A program made the position numbers and the translations under genes. Shown one piece after another: positions 29,949 through 38,308 of a stretch of DNA of 38,308 nucleotides. Location: positions 6,611-44,918 of the forward strand of contig QQRW01000043.1 of the NCBI GenBank assembly GCA_003602605.1. Direction: 5' to 3'. The DNA is from Candidatus Poseidoniales archaeon. GTDB lineage: Archaea > Thermoplasmatota > Poseidoniia > Poseidoniales > Poseidoniaceae. The notes under the pieces were generated by a model. The model was not told the DNA's origin. It saw nothing but the letters and a program-made list of their open reading frames with translations, and searched no databases. Position 1 is the stretch's first letter, and each line of letters begins with the position of its first letter.

Positions 29949-30248
29949 GTGAAATCAAATCACTGGCTCAATACGACCCTTAAAGACCTGTCAGCACTAC
30001 AGACATTCATGACCGGCGCTGCTGTATGTGATTTCCCAGGATGCGGTGTCGAAGGCACGATTGTCTCTCGGCTTTCTCCCGAAGGATACCTTGTGGCAAC
30101 TGGTAAGAAAGCATATTCATTCCGAGAAGCTTACCGACGATTCCACTACTGCGATGCACATCACGATGAATTGATGGGCGGAGTCTGGTCACGAGTCCGA
30201 AAACCTGCTGACAAAAAAGAAGGACATGTTGCTCCTACTGCAATCTGA
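29949..30248 (+). CDS. Small Cys/His protein, unknown
   Basis: 99 residues from a GTG at 29949; the ATG at 30009 would give a ~79-residue form that keeps all Cys and His. It contains CDFPGC and, about 38 residues on, HYCDAHHDEL, a possible single zinc site (Cys, Cys, Cys, His). No membrane segment. It follows the biotin carrier by 15 bases on the same strand and may be carried on that transcript. I do not recognise the family. Confidence 0.6.
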   Translation: MKSNHWLNTTLKDLSALQTFMTGAAVCDFPGCGVEGTIVSRLSPEGYLVATGKKAYSFREAYRRFHYCDAHHDELMGGVWSRVRKPADKKEGHVAPTAI

Positions 30249-30318
30249 ACTAAATTCCTAAAAAAGGAAGAATATCTCCACTCCATACTGTCATAAACCT
30301 GTACCAGATGGTTGGGTC

Positions 30319-33300
30319 ATGTCCTCTTACCAAATGAAAGGTGACTCAAATCAACTTCGTGCAGTAATAATGGCAATACTTCTAGTGTTCACAAGCATCA
30401 GTCTCGCCAGTTTCAATGCATCTGCGGTGGGTGTAAACCAAAATGACCTCAACTCAGGCGGCGACTTGCCAGACAACACAAGCGTGAGTATTACCAATTA
30501 TATCTTCACATCATCATACACTGGTTCTGGAGAACTTGACAATGGAGATGACCATGACTTTCTACGAGTTGCGTTAAGCGCAAATCAAGGCCTTTCTGCC
30601 ACCCTTTCATTCCCATCCTCGGTCACATATCCAAACGGAACGACGATCTTTAACGACTTCGACTTAACGTTTTATGACGCAAATCTCACTTGGCTTGGCT
30701 CCTCAAATATTTCCAATCCCGAAACGCTTTCAACCAACAATACCAATCCAACAGGCGGAATGGTTTACATCGACATCGCCCGTTACTCAGGCACTGGAAC
30801 ATGGAACCTTACGCTATCAAAATTCGCAGTCAGTAATGGCACAGGAGGTGGAGGAGGTGGAACTGCCCCCCCAAGTGGATGCGCTGGAAACGGCACACTC
30901 GCTTCGGACATACTCGAACCGAACGACGCTACATCAACCGCAACTACCGCCTACAACCTCCCACTTTCCTGTTCCGGTTTATCCATACACTCATCAACTG
31001 ATGAGGACTTTTTCGAAGTCTATCTGTTAACCGGAGTAACCTACTACGTCAACGTGTCTTTCAACGGTCTAAACGGAGATATTGACACTTCGTGGGATGA
31101 TTCTACCGGAGGTTTTCTGGACAGCTCTACCTCGACAGGAAGTTTGGAATCAATGACTTACACCTCATTCAGTAACCAAACGAGTTTCATTAGAGTGTAC
31201 GGCTATATCGGTTCAACCAACATTTATGACATCGAAATATCAACCGATTTGCCTGGCGGTGGGCAGAGTTATGAGTCCATATCTGTAAGCCAAACGAACT
31301 TAACCTCTTCAACAGTTGAGATCGAAGGAATCACATCAGGTACAAACTATACAATCACTTATTCGAGCGATCAGACCTACATGAACGGTACCACTCTTAC
31401 GAGTACTTATCCGACACTAAATTTCGCTGCAAACGGCACAACACACAACACGACCTTGACCCTACAAAGTCCAATGATGGTCGAATCCGAATACTGCACC
31501 GATGTGACTCTTTCAGACGCTTCCGGATATCTCTCTTTTGACTCTGAATGCACAATGATCGAGATTTTACAATCAACCGTGTTGTCATCAACTTCAGGCA
31601 CTCATTCGGCGACCAATTTGTCAACCAATACCGCTTACACGCTCTGGTGGTTCGTTTTGAACAATGTTGATTTCGAGAATAATTATAACTCGACAAATGA
31701 CGTTAATCTCGCTCTCAATGCTTCCGCCGTTTATCAAGAATATGTCAATTTCACCAGTACTTCAACAACGGAAAGTTGGCTTATCAACTGGAGCGGTATT
31801 ACGACCATGGATGAACACGTCTTGGTAGGAATTCTCTACACTGCAAACTCTGCAATTAACCTGACATCAGGAGACGGTTACATTGGAGTGCATGATGATT
31901 ACTTCATCCCGCAACTCCCCTCCTTGGTCATTGACAGTTTCTCCTCAAGCAGCACCTCAGCAACGAATAACGTCGATGTGAAAGGTTCGGATTTAATTCC
32001 GGGAGACTCCTACAAATCAATCGTACGAATTACCGATGCAGGGGGTGCAAGTATTGCATCAACCTCATTGACGAGTTTCACCGCAACTGCACAAAACATG
32101 AGCCTGCCCACCTTCACGTATTCCACGCCAAACATTTCCGGAGTCTACTGTGCTGAAGCTCTTCTCTATTCAGATACGAATGTCCAACTGATTGGTGACA
32201 GCAACTGCTTCAGCCTTGAGTTTGACGACGATAACGATTCGATAGCAAATGAAATCGACCTTTGTCCAAACACAACTACTGGTGCGATCGTCGATGGCGA
32301 TGGTTGCGCATTGGCACAAAAAGACACAGATAGCGACGGCTACAATGATGAAATCGATGCATTCCCGAACGATTCAACTCAATACTCCGACATGGACGGG
32401 GATGGCTATGGAGATAATCCAGCGGGTAATTCACCGGATACATTCCCGAACGATTCGTCGCAATGGTCCGACTATGACGCCGATGGATACGGAGACAACC
32501 AAAACGGCAACAATTCCGATGCATTCCCATACGATCCAACACAGTGGTCCGATTCTGATGGCGATGGCTACGGTGACAATGCTTCGGGGAATTATGCCGA
32601 CGAGTATCCAACTGACAGCACACAATGGGTAGATCAAGATGGAGATGGGTACGGTGACAATCCGAACGGAACAAACGGCGACCAATTCCCGACAGACAGT
32701 ACACAATGGTCCGATCAAGACGGAGACGGATACGGAGACAACCCTACTGGAAATTCGCCTGACGCATTCCCAACCGACAGTACACAATGGGCTGACCAAG
32801 ATGGAGATGGGTACGGAGACAATCCTACTGGTAACAACGGAGATGCATTCCCTACGGACGGAACCCAGTGGGCAGATTTGGATTCCGACGGATATGGAGA
32901 CAACCAAGCAGGCAATGACCCTGACGCATTCCCTACGGACGGAACCCAGTGGTCCGATGAAGATGGAGATGGCTATGGAGACAACCAAAACGGTAACGCT
33001 GCAGACAAATTCCCAACCGAACCAACGCAATGGTTCGATGCCGATGGTGACGGATACGGAGACAATGCCAACGGCGTTTCACCCGACCAATGTTTGGACA
33101 CACCAGCTGGACAATCTGTCGATTTGAACGGCTGCTCTGAACAACAGAAAGACGATGATCTCGATGGCGTTTCCAACAATGCAGATGCATGCCCTTCTAC
33201 TCCACCCGGTGAAACGGTCGACTCGACGGGATGTTCTGGCTCTCAAGAAGACGCTGATAACGATGGGGTCATGGATTTGTTCGACGCATGCCCACTTACC

Positions 33301-34392
33301 CCTCTTGGCTATGAAGTCGATGCAGCAGGATGCGCTGACACTCAACGAGATACCGACGCAGACGGTATCAACGATCAACTGGATGAATGTCCTTCAACAA
33401 CACCAGAGATGCTGGTGAATGGCGTCGGCTGCTCGGCTGCACAACGAGACACTGACGCCGATGGCATCAACGATATGATGGACACATGTCCAATGACAGT
33501 TGTCAGCGCTGAAGTCGACGAAAACGGCTGTGCAGATGCACAAAAAGACGATGACAGTGACGCCATCAAGAACGATGCAGATCAGTGCCCAGATACCGAG
33601 ATTGGTATCATTACAGACTCTTTCGGTTGTGCAGAATACCAGCGCGATGCCGATGACGATATGATTGACGACACCGTAGATTTGTGCCCAGCGACTCCGA
33701 ACGGACAACAAGTGAACTCAGTCGGTTGTGCCGCATCACAGCTCGATCAGGACAACGATTCAATCAGTAACGACAAGGACTTGTGCCCAGATACAGATGA
33801 ATCACACAGCATCGACTTGGACGGATGTTCTGGATACCAACTTGACGATGACAGCGATGGTGTGTTCAACATTGACGATACTTGCCCATTGACACCAGAG
33901 AGCTCAATTGTCTTTGATGATGGATGTGCTCTTTCACAGATGGACTCCGACATGGACAACGTCAATGACGCTGAAGACGACTTCCCTCTTGACCCAAATG
34001 AAACGACGGATACTGACGGAGATGGAATCTCGGACACCTACGATTATTATCCAAACGACCCGAACAGATCCGAACAGGAAGCTGAAGCAGGTGGTTCCGG
34101 TCTGGTTTACGCAATCTTGGCCCTTCTTGTCATCTGTGGCCTCGGTGCGCTACTTGTCGTCCGAAGAAATCAAAACTTACCGGAAAACAGTTCTCCGTTT
34201 GCTGCTGAAAACCACAGCGACACCGCTACTGAAGCGTTCATGAATAATGAAACTGCAAAAGAATTGCCTGCAATTGAGACGGAATCTCAAGAGTGGGAAG
34301 AGGGCGGAGTCAACTGGTCAAAATCTGCAGATGGAAGTCTGTATTACTACGACAATGAAGCCGGCCAGTGGATTCTATACCAAGCAGAATGA
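30319..34392 (+). CDS. Large surface protein with thrombospondin type 3 Ca-binding repeats
   Basis: A 1357-residue secreted, membrane-anchored protein. It has a signal segment (AVIMAILLVFTSISLASFNA), two pre-peptidase C-like beta domains (about 50-165 and 195-310; LEPNDATSTATTAYNL, TDEDFFEVYL), and further beta domains to ~630. Thrombospondin type 3-like repeats of the form DxDxDG fill ~635-1255, in two classes: a 27-residue DGDGYGDN...AFPTD.TQW unit and a 33-residue unit with a Cys pair (CP...GC). One membrane helix (~1260-1282) precedes a short cytoplasmic tail that ends in a WW-like aromatic module (VNWSKSADGSLYYYD, GQWILY). Calcium binding and adhesion or cell-surface scaffolding are inferred from the repeat family. 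Many N-x-S/T sites suggest N-glycosylation. Confidence 0.92.
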   Translation: MSSYQMKGDSNQLRAVIMAILLVFTSISLASFNASAVGVNQNDLNSGGDLPDNTSVSITNYIFTSSYTGSGELDNGDDHDFLRVALSANQGLSATLSFPSSVTYPNGTTIFNDFDLTFYDANLTWLGSSNISNPETLSTNNTNPTGGMVYIDIARYSGTGTWNLTLSKFAVSNGTGGGGGGTAPPSGCAGNGTLASDILEPNDATSTATTAYNLPLSCSGLSIHSSTDEDFFEVYLLTGVTYYVNVSFNGLNGDIDTSWDDSTGGFLDSSTSTGSLESMTYTSFSNQTSFIRVYGYIGSTNIYDIEISTDLPGGGQSYESISVSQTNLTSSTVEIEGITSGTNYTITYSSDQTYMNGTTLTSTYPTLNFAANGTTHNTTLTLQSPMMVESEYCTDVTLSDASGYLSFDSECTMIEILQSTVLSSTSGTHSATNLSTNTAYTLWWFVLNNVDFENNYNSTNDVNLALNASAVYQEYVNFTSTSTTESWLINWSGITTMDEHVLVGILYTANSAINLTSGDGYIGVHDDYFIPQLPSLVIDSFSSSSTSATNNVDVKGSDLIPGDSYKSIVRITDAGGASIASTSLTSFTATAQNMSLPTFTYSTPNISGVYCAEALLYSDTNVQLIGDSNCFSLEFDDDNDSIANEIDLCPNTTTGAIVDGDGCALAQKDTDSDGYNDEIDAFPNDSTQYSDMDGDGYGDNPAGNSPDTFPNDSSQWSDYDADGYGDNQNGNNSDAFPYDPTQWSDSDGDGYGDNASGNYADEYPTDSTQWVDQDGDGYGDNPNGTNGDQFPTDSTQWSDQDGDGYGDNPTGNSPDAFPTDSTQWADQDGDGYGDNPTGNNGDAFPTDGTQWADLDSDGYGDNQAGNDPDAFPTDGTQWSDEDGDGYGDNQNGNAADKFPTEPTQWFDADGDGYGDNANGVSPDQCLDTPAGQSVDLNGCSEQQKDDDLDGVSNNADACPSTPPGETVDSTGCSGSQEDADNDGVMDLFDACPLTPLGYEVDAAGCADTQRDTDADGINDQLDECPSTTPEMLVNGVGCSAAQRDTDADGINDMMDTCPMTVVSAEVDENGCADAQKDDDSDAIKNDADQCPDTEIGIITDSFGCAEYQRDADDDMIDDTVDLCPATPNGQQVNSVGCAASQLDQDNDSISNDKDLCPDTDESHSIDLDGCSGYQLDDDSDGVFNIDDTCPLTPESSIVFDDGCALSQMDSDMDNVNDAEDDFPLDPNETTDTDGDGISDTYDYYPNDPNRSEQEAEAGGSGLVYAILALLVICGLGALLVVRRNQNLPENSSPFAAENHSDTATEAFMNNETAKELPAIETESQEWEEGGVNWSKSADGSLYYYDNEAGQWILYQAE
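32389..33036 (+). repeat. Eight tandem 81-bp repeats coding 27-residue Ca-binding units
   Basis: Eight consecutive in-register units, each starting at the DxDGDGYGDN motif and ending TQW plus one residue. Units at 32389, 32470, 32551, 32632, 32713, 32794, 32875 and 32956 are exactly 81 bases apart. A ninth, which changes into the second class, starts at 33037. Protein identity between neighbouring units is high, especially units 4-7. Confidence 0.9.
33151..33942 (+). repeat. Eight tandem 99-bp repeats coding 33-residue TSP3-like units with Cys pair
   Basis: Eight consecutive units of exactly 99 bases from 33151, each coding D-x-D-x-D ... CP ... GC ... Q plus one residue. Each unit carries two Cys that could form a disulfide. 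The units are more diverged from one another than the 81-bp class, suggesting an older expansion. Confidence 0.88.
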
Positions 34393-34414
34393 TTGTGGAG
34401 TCTGAGTTGAGTAA

Positions 34415-34870
34415 ATGACACGACGAAAAGTCCTGTTAATGCGGCATGCACAAAGCATCCCGAACGCTCCAACTGACTTTGAAAGGGCATTGACCAGTCA
34501 AGGAAGGCACGATGCGGGAAAAATTCCAAGCAACATACATTCACATGGGTGGAAACCAAGCAGGATCATGGCCAGCCGGTCGCGAAGAACCATGGAAACA
34601 GTGGAACTTTTGGCAGAATACAAGGAGATTCCAACTGAGCCAAAAGATGAGTTATATCTCGCCACGGCAGAAACAATTTACCAGTTCATCGAGAGTACCC
34701 TTGCCGATGAAACTTTACTTCTTGTAGCGCATAATCCCGGGGTCGAAATGGTTCTCTTCCAAATCACAGGAATCTACCATGAAATGCCACCCGGTGCATG
34801 TGCACTCCTTTCTGAATCGAACGGAAGTTGGGGTTGTGAGCGGGTGTTGAGGCCTGATGAATCGAAGTAA
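34415..34870 (+). CDS. SixA-like histidine phosphatase
   Basis: A 151-residue member of the histidine phosphatase (RHG) superfamily. The catalytic motif MRHAQS has the phospho-acceptor His11, and the partner His lies in LLVAHNPGVEMV. SRSRRTMETVELL is the usual substrate-pocket block. SixA-type enzymes remove phosphate from phosphohistidine or small phosphoesters; the substrate here is unknown. It starts 22 bases after the surface protein gene and may share its transcript. Confidence 0.85.
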   Translation: MTRRKVLLMRHAQSIPNAPTDFERALTSQGRHDAGKIPSNIHSHGWKPSRIMASRSRRTMETVELLAEYKEIPTEPKDELYLATAETIYQFIESTLADETLLLVAHNPGVEMVLFQITGIYHEMPPGACALLSESNGSWGCERVLRPDESK

Positions 34871-34873
34871 TCT

Positions 34874-34888
34874 TTTGCTTAAAGCAAA
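34874..34888. terminator. Weak inverted repeat between convergent genes
   Basis: TTTGC-TTAAA-GCAAA lies just past the sixA-like stop, with flanking T- and A-rich runs, in the 108-base gap between convergent genes. It may act as a transcription end for either side; archaeal terminators are mostly simple T-runs, so support is slight. Confidence 0.25.
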
Positions 34889-34978
34889 CAAAAGCCTACT
34901 GACAATTGTGAATCCAAATGGACTCTGCGGCTTTTAAGGAACCTCAGAAACGAGGACAACTTCGCAAGTGGTGTCGAA

Positions 34979-36388
<1,410 letters not shown>

Positions 36389-36440
36389 TTACCGTAGATA
36401 GTGTCGGACATGCGTTTGTTTAGAACTTAGTGAAGAGATT

Positions 36441-36887
36441 TCAATACGGACAAACCGTCATGTACCTCTGCAGACGTTCGAGCCTTCGGACGCCGTTTTC
36501 ATCAACTTCTGCCATTGCATGAATGGCTTCCTCGATCATTGCATGTTGGTCTTCTTGAATGCCGACAATGTTTCTCAAAGCGGTAAGCATAGCCCATTCA
36601 TCTTCAGTAATTATTTCATCATCAAGTGCAGCAACCAGCGCACTTTGATACGTCACAACATCGCCAGGATGGTGGCCTGAATAATCAAACGCTGTGCCGT
36701 CAAACGGATTCGTTTCATTTCCGCGTACTACCGACAAGCAAGAAGCTGTATCGCTCGGGAGAATACCGAGAGCTTCGGCAAGTATGTGAAGAATGGTTGC
36801 TTCGTCGTCTGTCAGGATTGAATCTTCCATAGCCACAGTCAATGTTCGCAAATAGAGATAGAGACCACGAGACGGTTCGAGTGCCAT
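36441..36887 (-). CDS. Small helical protein with internal duplication, unknown
   Basis: About 148 residues from ATG 36887, preferred to the GTG at 36905 because a TATA-like CTAATA near 36913 predicts a leaderless message there. It is acidic and all-helical, with two similar halves: AMEDSILTDDEATILHILAE / ALGI and ALDDEIITEDEWAMLTALRN / IVGI. The D-x-x-I/L-T-x-D/E-E pattern recalls TerB-type helical domains, but the match is loose. No function assigned. Confidence 0.65.
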   Translation of the reverse strand: MALEPSRGLYLYLRTLTVAMEDSILTDDEATILHILAEALGILPSDTASCLSVVRGNETNPFDGTAFDYSGHHPGDVVTYQSALVAALDDEIITEDEWAMLTALRNIVGIQEDQHAMIEEAIHAMAEVDENGVRRLERLQRYMTVCPY

Positions 36888-37034
36888 GCAAAGTGCTGTA
36901 GCCACCCGTATTAGAATGTTCTACTTCGCAGAACTCACGTATACGGCTCAGGGCTCAAAAACGGTGCAAATTTGGGGTTGTGTTCCGCAGGCCCCCGTTT
37001 TCTAGTGTAATCACCTGTAAGTCAAATCGTCATC

Positions 37035-37082
37035 ATTTAGATAACATTGATATACTGCCTTACCTACCGAATGATACGGAGG
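37035..37082 (+). promoter_or_regulatory. Promoter and ribosome site of the ribbon-helix-helix gene
   Basis: TATA-like ATTTAGATAAC (37035-37045) and GATATAC (37049-37055) are followed by GGAGG at 37078-37082, seven bases before the ATG at 37090. The first element would leave a leader long enough to include the ribosome site. Confidence 0.5.
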
Positions 37083-37089
37083 AATCAGA

Positions 37090-37464
37090 ATGGCCAACCC
37101 TAGCAACCTTGTCTCACTCAGAATTACTGAGGAAGAAATCGCTTTGCTTGAAGCACGCGTTGGAATCGACGGCGCACGGAACAGATCTGATGTGATCCGC
37201 ATGGCCATTCATCAATTCCTCAAGGGGCAACCGCTGCTCCCTGGAATGGACTCGATACGAATACCTCTTGGATACGGTGACAAAATGTTGCTCGGCCAAT
37301 TATACGAGCTTCAAGGAACAACACCTGAGGCCGCAGCCCAAGAAGGGCTTTCACTTTACATAGAACAAGCCATCAAGGCACGTTCTGAATTGACACAACA
37401 ACTCGATGAACTCCTTGCGGAAGCAAAGAGTTCAACGATACGACGCGAAGAATACCACGAGTGA
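37090..37464 (+). CDS. Ribbon-helix-helix (CopG/NikR-like) DNA-binding protein
   Basis: A 124-residue protein. The N-terminus has a ribbon strand (NLVSLRITEEEIALLE) and the helix-turn-helix pair of the fold, with GARNRSDVIRMAIHQFL at the second helix. The rest is helical (LGQLYELQGTTPEAAAQEGL, then SELTQQLDELLAEAK) and probably serves in oligomerisation or ligand sensing. Such proteins bind operators as dimers. The target is unknown; no inverted repeat operator was clear in its own promoter. Confidence 0.8.
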   Translation: MANPSNLVSLRITEEEIALLEARVGIDGARNRSDVIRMAIHQFLKGQPLLPGMDSIRIPLGYGDKMLLGQLYELQGTTPEAAAQEGLSLYIEQAIKARSELTQQLDELLAEAKSSTIRREEYHE

Positions 37465-37540
37465 GTGGGTGAGAGTGCAGGAGGGGATGGGAATGAATTG
37501 GCAGAACGATGATTGCGAGTCTCGGGATGCCACCTTCAAT

Positions 37541-37769
37541 GCCGTACGGAATATGTCCAAGCCGTACGGATTTGCCGCTTTGCGTCTGCGTGCCCGTCTT
37601 GCACGCGCTGGACGAACTGGTTCTTTGAACCAAAACCCAACACACCTCCCCTCGGAAGACGGGCGGGGGGACTCAGATTCCACACCGGCTTGCTAAGTTG
37701 GTTGGTTCCCACGTGCTCAGGACCCCCACATACCTGGGCACAATGATTCACTGCAGTGCAACCGCTGCA
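37541..37769 (+). ncRNA. Candidate structured RNA with kissing loops, no known class
   Basis: The 353-base gap 37465-37817 has no convincing gene. Within it, 37561-37740 is about 61% G+C by hand count, against about 43% in the gap before 37090. Plus-strand hairpins: CCGTACGG at 37542-37549 pairs with its copy at 37562-37569; GCGTGC/GCACGC (37588-37593/37601-37606) with loop CCGTCTT; TGGTTC/GAACCA (37618-37632); CTCCCC/GGGGGG (37646-37651/37665-37670, one U-G pair); GTGCTCAGG/CCTGGGCAC (37713-37721/37733-37741, one U-G); and TGCAGTG/CGCTGCA (37752-37769, one U-G). Loop CCGTCTT (37594-37600) is fully complementary to AAGACGG (37656-37662) in the 37652-37664 loop. The G-U pairs favour plus-strand transcription. 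No RNase P or SRP signature motifs were found. Ends are approximate. Confidence 0.55.
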
Positions 37770-37817
37770 TACATTTGCTCCCCAATCCTTTAGAGGTGTC
37801 GACGCAGAACTCACGAT

Positions 37818-38308
37818 ATGACAGAGGAGGGGAGTCAAGTCCAAACTGAGATGTTTGAGTACCTTGCTCATGAAAAACCCCGACCTGGGCAAATTGAGAT
37901 GATTCGAGAATCAACTGAAGCACTTCGAAGTCGAGGATACCACTTGGCCGCAGCACCAACCGGTATTGGAAAAACGGCTGCAGCACTGTCAGCAGCATTG
38001 GAGATTACTCAAAACTCTCCTACCAAGAAACATGTTTTTTTCCTTACCTCGCGCCAAAGCCAGCATCGCATAGTTGTCGATACCGTTCGCCGCATTAATC
38101 AGCGACGAACTGGCAAAGAACCAATCACGCTTGTTGACATGATTGGACAATCTGGGATGTGTGTTCAACCGTTTGCCAAAGAGTCGAACCTCGTGTTCTC
38201 GATGATGTGCAGCACTGCTAGGAAAACCAAATCATGCCGTCCATGGATCACCAGTGCACCTGGACTCACCAAGCGCATACTTGACAGTCCGCTGCATGTT
38301 GATGAACT
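37818..38308 (+). CDS. XPD/DinG-family (superfamily 2) DNA helicase, N-terminal part, cut by window edge
   Basis: Open frame from ATG 37818 to the right edge (163 complete codons). It has a Q-motif-like RPGQIEMIRE, Walker A APTGIGKTAAALSAAL, motif Ia HVFFLTSRQSQHRIVVDTVR, and then a Cys-containing stretch (GMC, MMC, KSC) where XPD-type helicases carry their [4Fe-4S] domain. A 5'-3' DNA repair or chromosome-maintenance helicase is likely. The in-frame stop at 37791 and lack of other starts fix the ATG. No ribosome site is obvious, so translation may be leaderless. Confidence 0.85.
   Translation, partial: MTEEGSQVQTEMFEYLAHEKPRPGQIEMIRESTEALRSRGYHLAAAPTGIGKTAAALSAALEITQNSPTKKHVFFLTSRQSQHRIVVDTVRRINQRRTGKEPITLVDMIGQSGMCVQPFAKESNLVFSMMCSTARKTKSCRPWITSAPGLTKRILDSPLHVDE

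Noticed and set aside
32431-33030. 199-codon frame on the minus strand in the repeat region
   Set aside because: It is a shadow produced by the periodic coding repeats on the plus strand.
32389-33942. CRISPR array or DNA satellite
   Set aside because: Units are 81 and 99 bases with no spacers and are fully in frame; they are protein repeats.
37406-37696. 96-codon plus-strand and 83-codon minus-strand frames (37432-37683)
   Set aside because: Low-complexity translations, overlapping the regulator gene and the candidate RNA, with no recognisable domain; hairpin structure explains the region better.
37465-37817. RNase P RNA or SRP RNA
   Set aside because: No GAGGAAAGUC-type core of RNase P and no GGUCAGGxxxGGAAGG-type SRP helix 8 on either strand. 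A CAGA...CCGGCTT resemblance at 37673-37691 is interrupted and likely chance.

Overview
The window looks like chromosomal DNA of a planktonic archaeon of the Thermoplasmatota, most likely Marine Group II (Poseidoniales). The evidence is an archaeal RNA polymerase operon in the order rpoH-rpoB-rpoA'-rpoA'' with an unsplit rpoB, archaeal TATA-like promoters, GGAGGTGA-type ribosome sites inside operons, a large thrombospondin-type-3-repeat surface protein, and protein-degrading heterotroph metabolism (glutamate dehydrogenase, propionyl-CoA route). The lineage is inferred from this gene content; no rRNA is present.

Layout. 1-8745 (minus): RNA polymerase operon, with A'' cut by the left edge, followed upstream by tRNA-Lys(UUU) at 8796-8869. 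8953-10545 (plus): a HemK2/PrmC-like methyltransferase fused to biotin-protein ligase. 10542-14175: small membrane protein, possible RNase P protein Pop5, polytopic membrane protein, FtsZ-like GTPase and TPR protein. 14383-20241 (plus): five-gene respiratory operon with a secreted CxCH protein, a small membrane protein, a Rieske protein, cytochrome b6-like protein, and a 942-residue fusion of the cytochrome b C-terminal half to an extracytoplasmic domain, ferredoxin domain and two CCG (HdrD/HdrB-type) domains. 20286-21689: SAP/zinc-ribbon membrane protein, small membrane protein, two-cluster ferredoxin. 21686-26248 (minus): membrane protein, glutamate-cysteine ligase, asparagine synthase, a 38-residue membrane peptide and a polyprenol-kinase-like protein. 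26241-29933: divergent methylmalonyl-CoA module (MeaB and B12-binding mutase subunit to the left; carboxyltransferase, small subunit and biotin carrier to the right). 30319-34392: surface protein with two exact tandem-repeat arrays. 34415-36887: SixA-like phosphatase, glutamate dehydrogenase, helical protein. 37090-38308: ribbon-helix-helix regulator, a GC-rich stretch that I read as a structured RNA, and the start of an XPD/DinG-type helicase.

How the parts fit. Biotin carrier and carboxyltransferase would make methylmalonyl-CoA from propionyl-CoA; the mutase subunit and MeaB serve its conversion to succinyl-CoA; the BirA half of the fusion could biotinylate the carrier at Lys93. Biotin carboxylase, the large mutase subunit and the epimerase are not in the window. 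The respiratory operon encodes a Rieske/cytochrome b core whose quinol-site half is covalently joined to a cytoplasmic disulfide-reductase-like iron-sulfur module.

The most unusual items are (1) the cytochrome b-CCG fusion, (2) a remodelled RNA polymerase: a shared extra N-terminal module on RpoH and RpoA'', a ~134-residue Cys-containing insert in RpoA', and a degenerate zinc ribbon in RpoB, (3) a candidate kissing-loop RNA at 37541-37769, and (4) the methyltransferase-biotin ligase fusion. All assignments come from reading the sequence; no database search was run.
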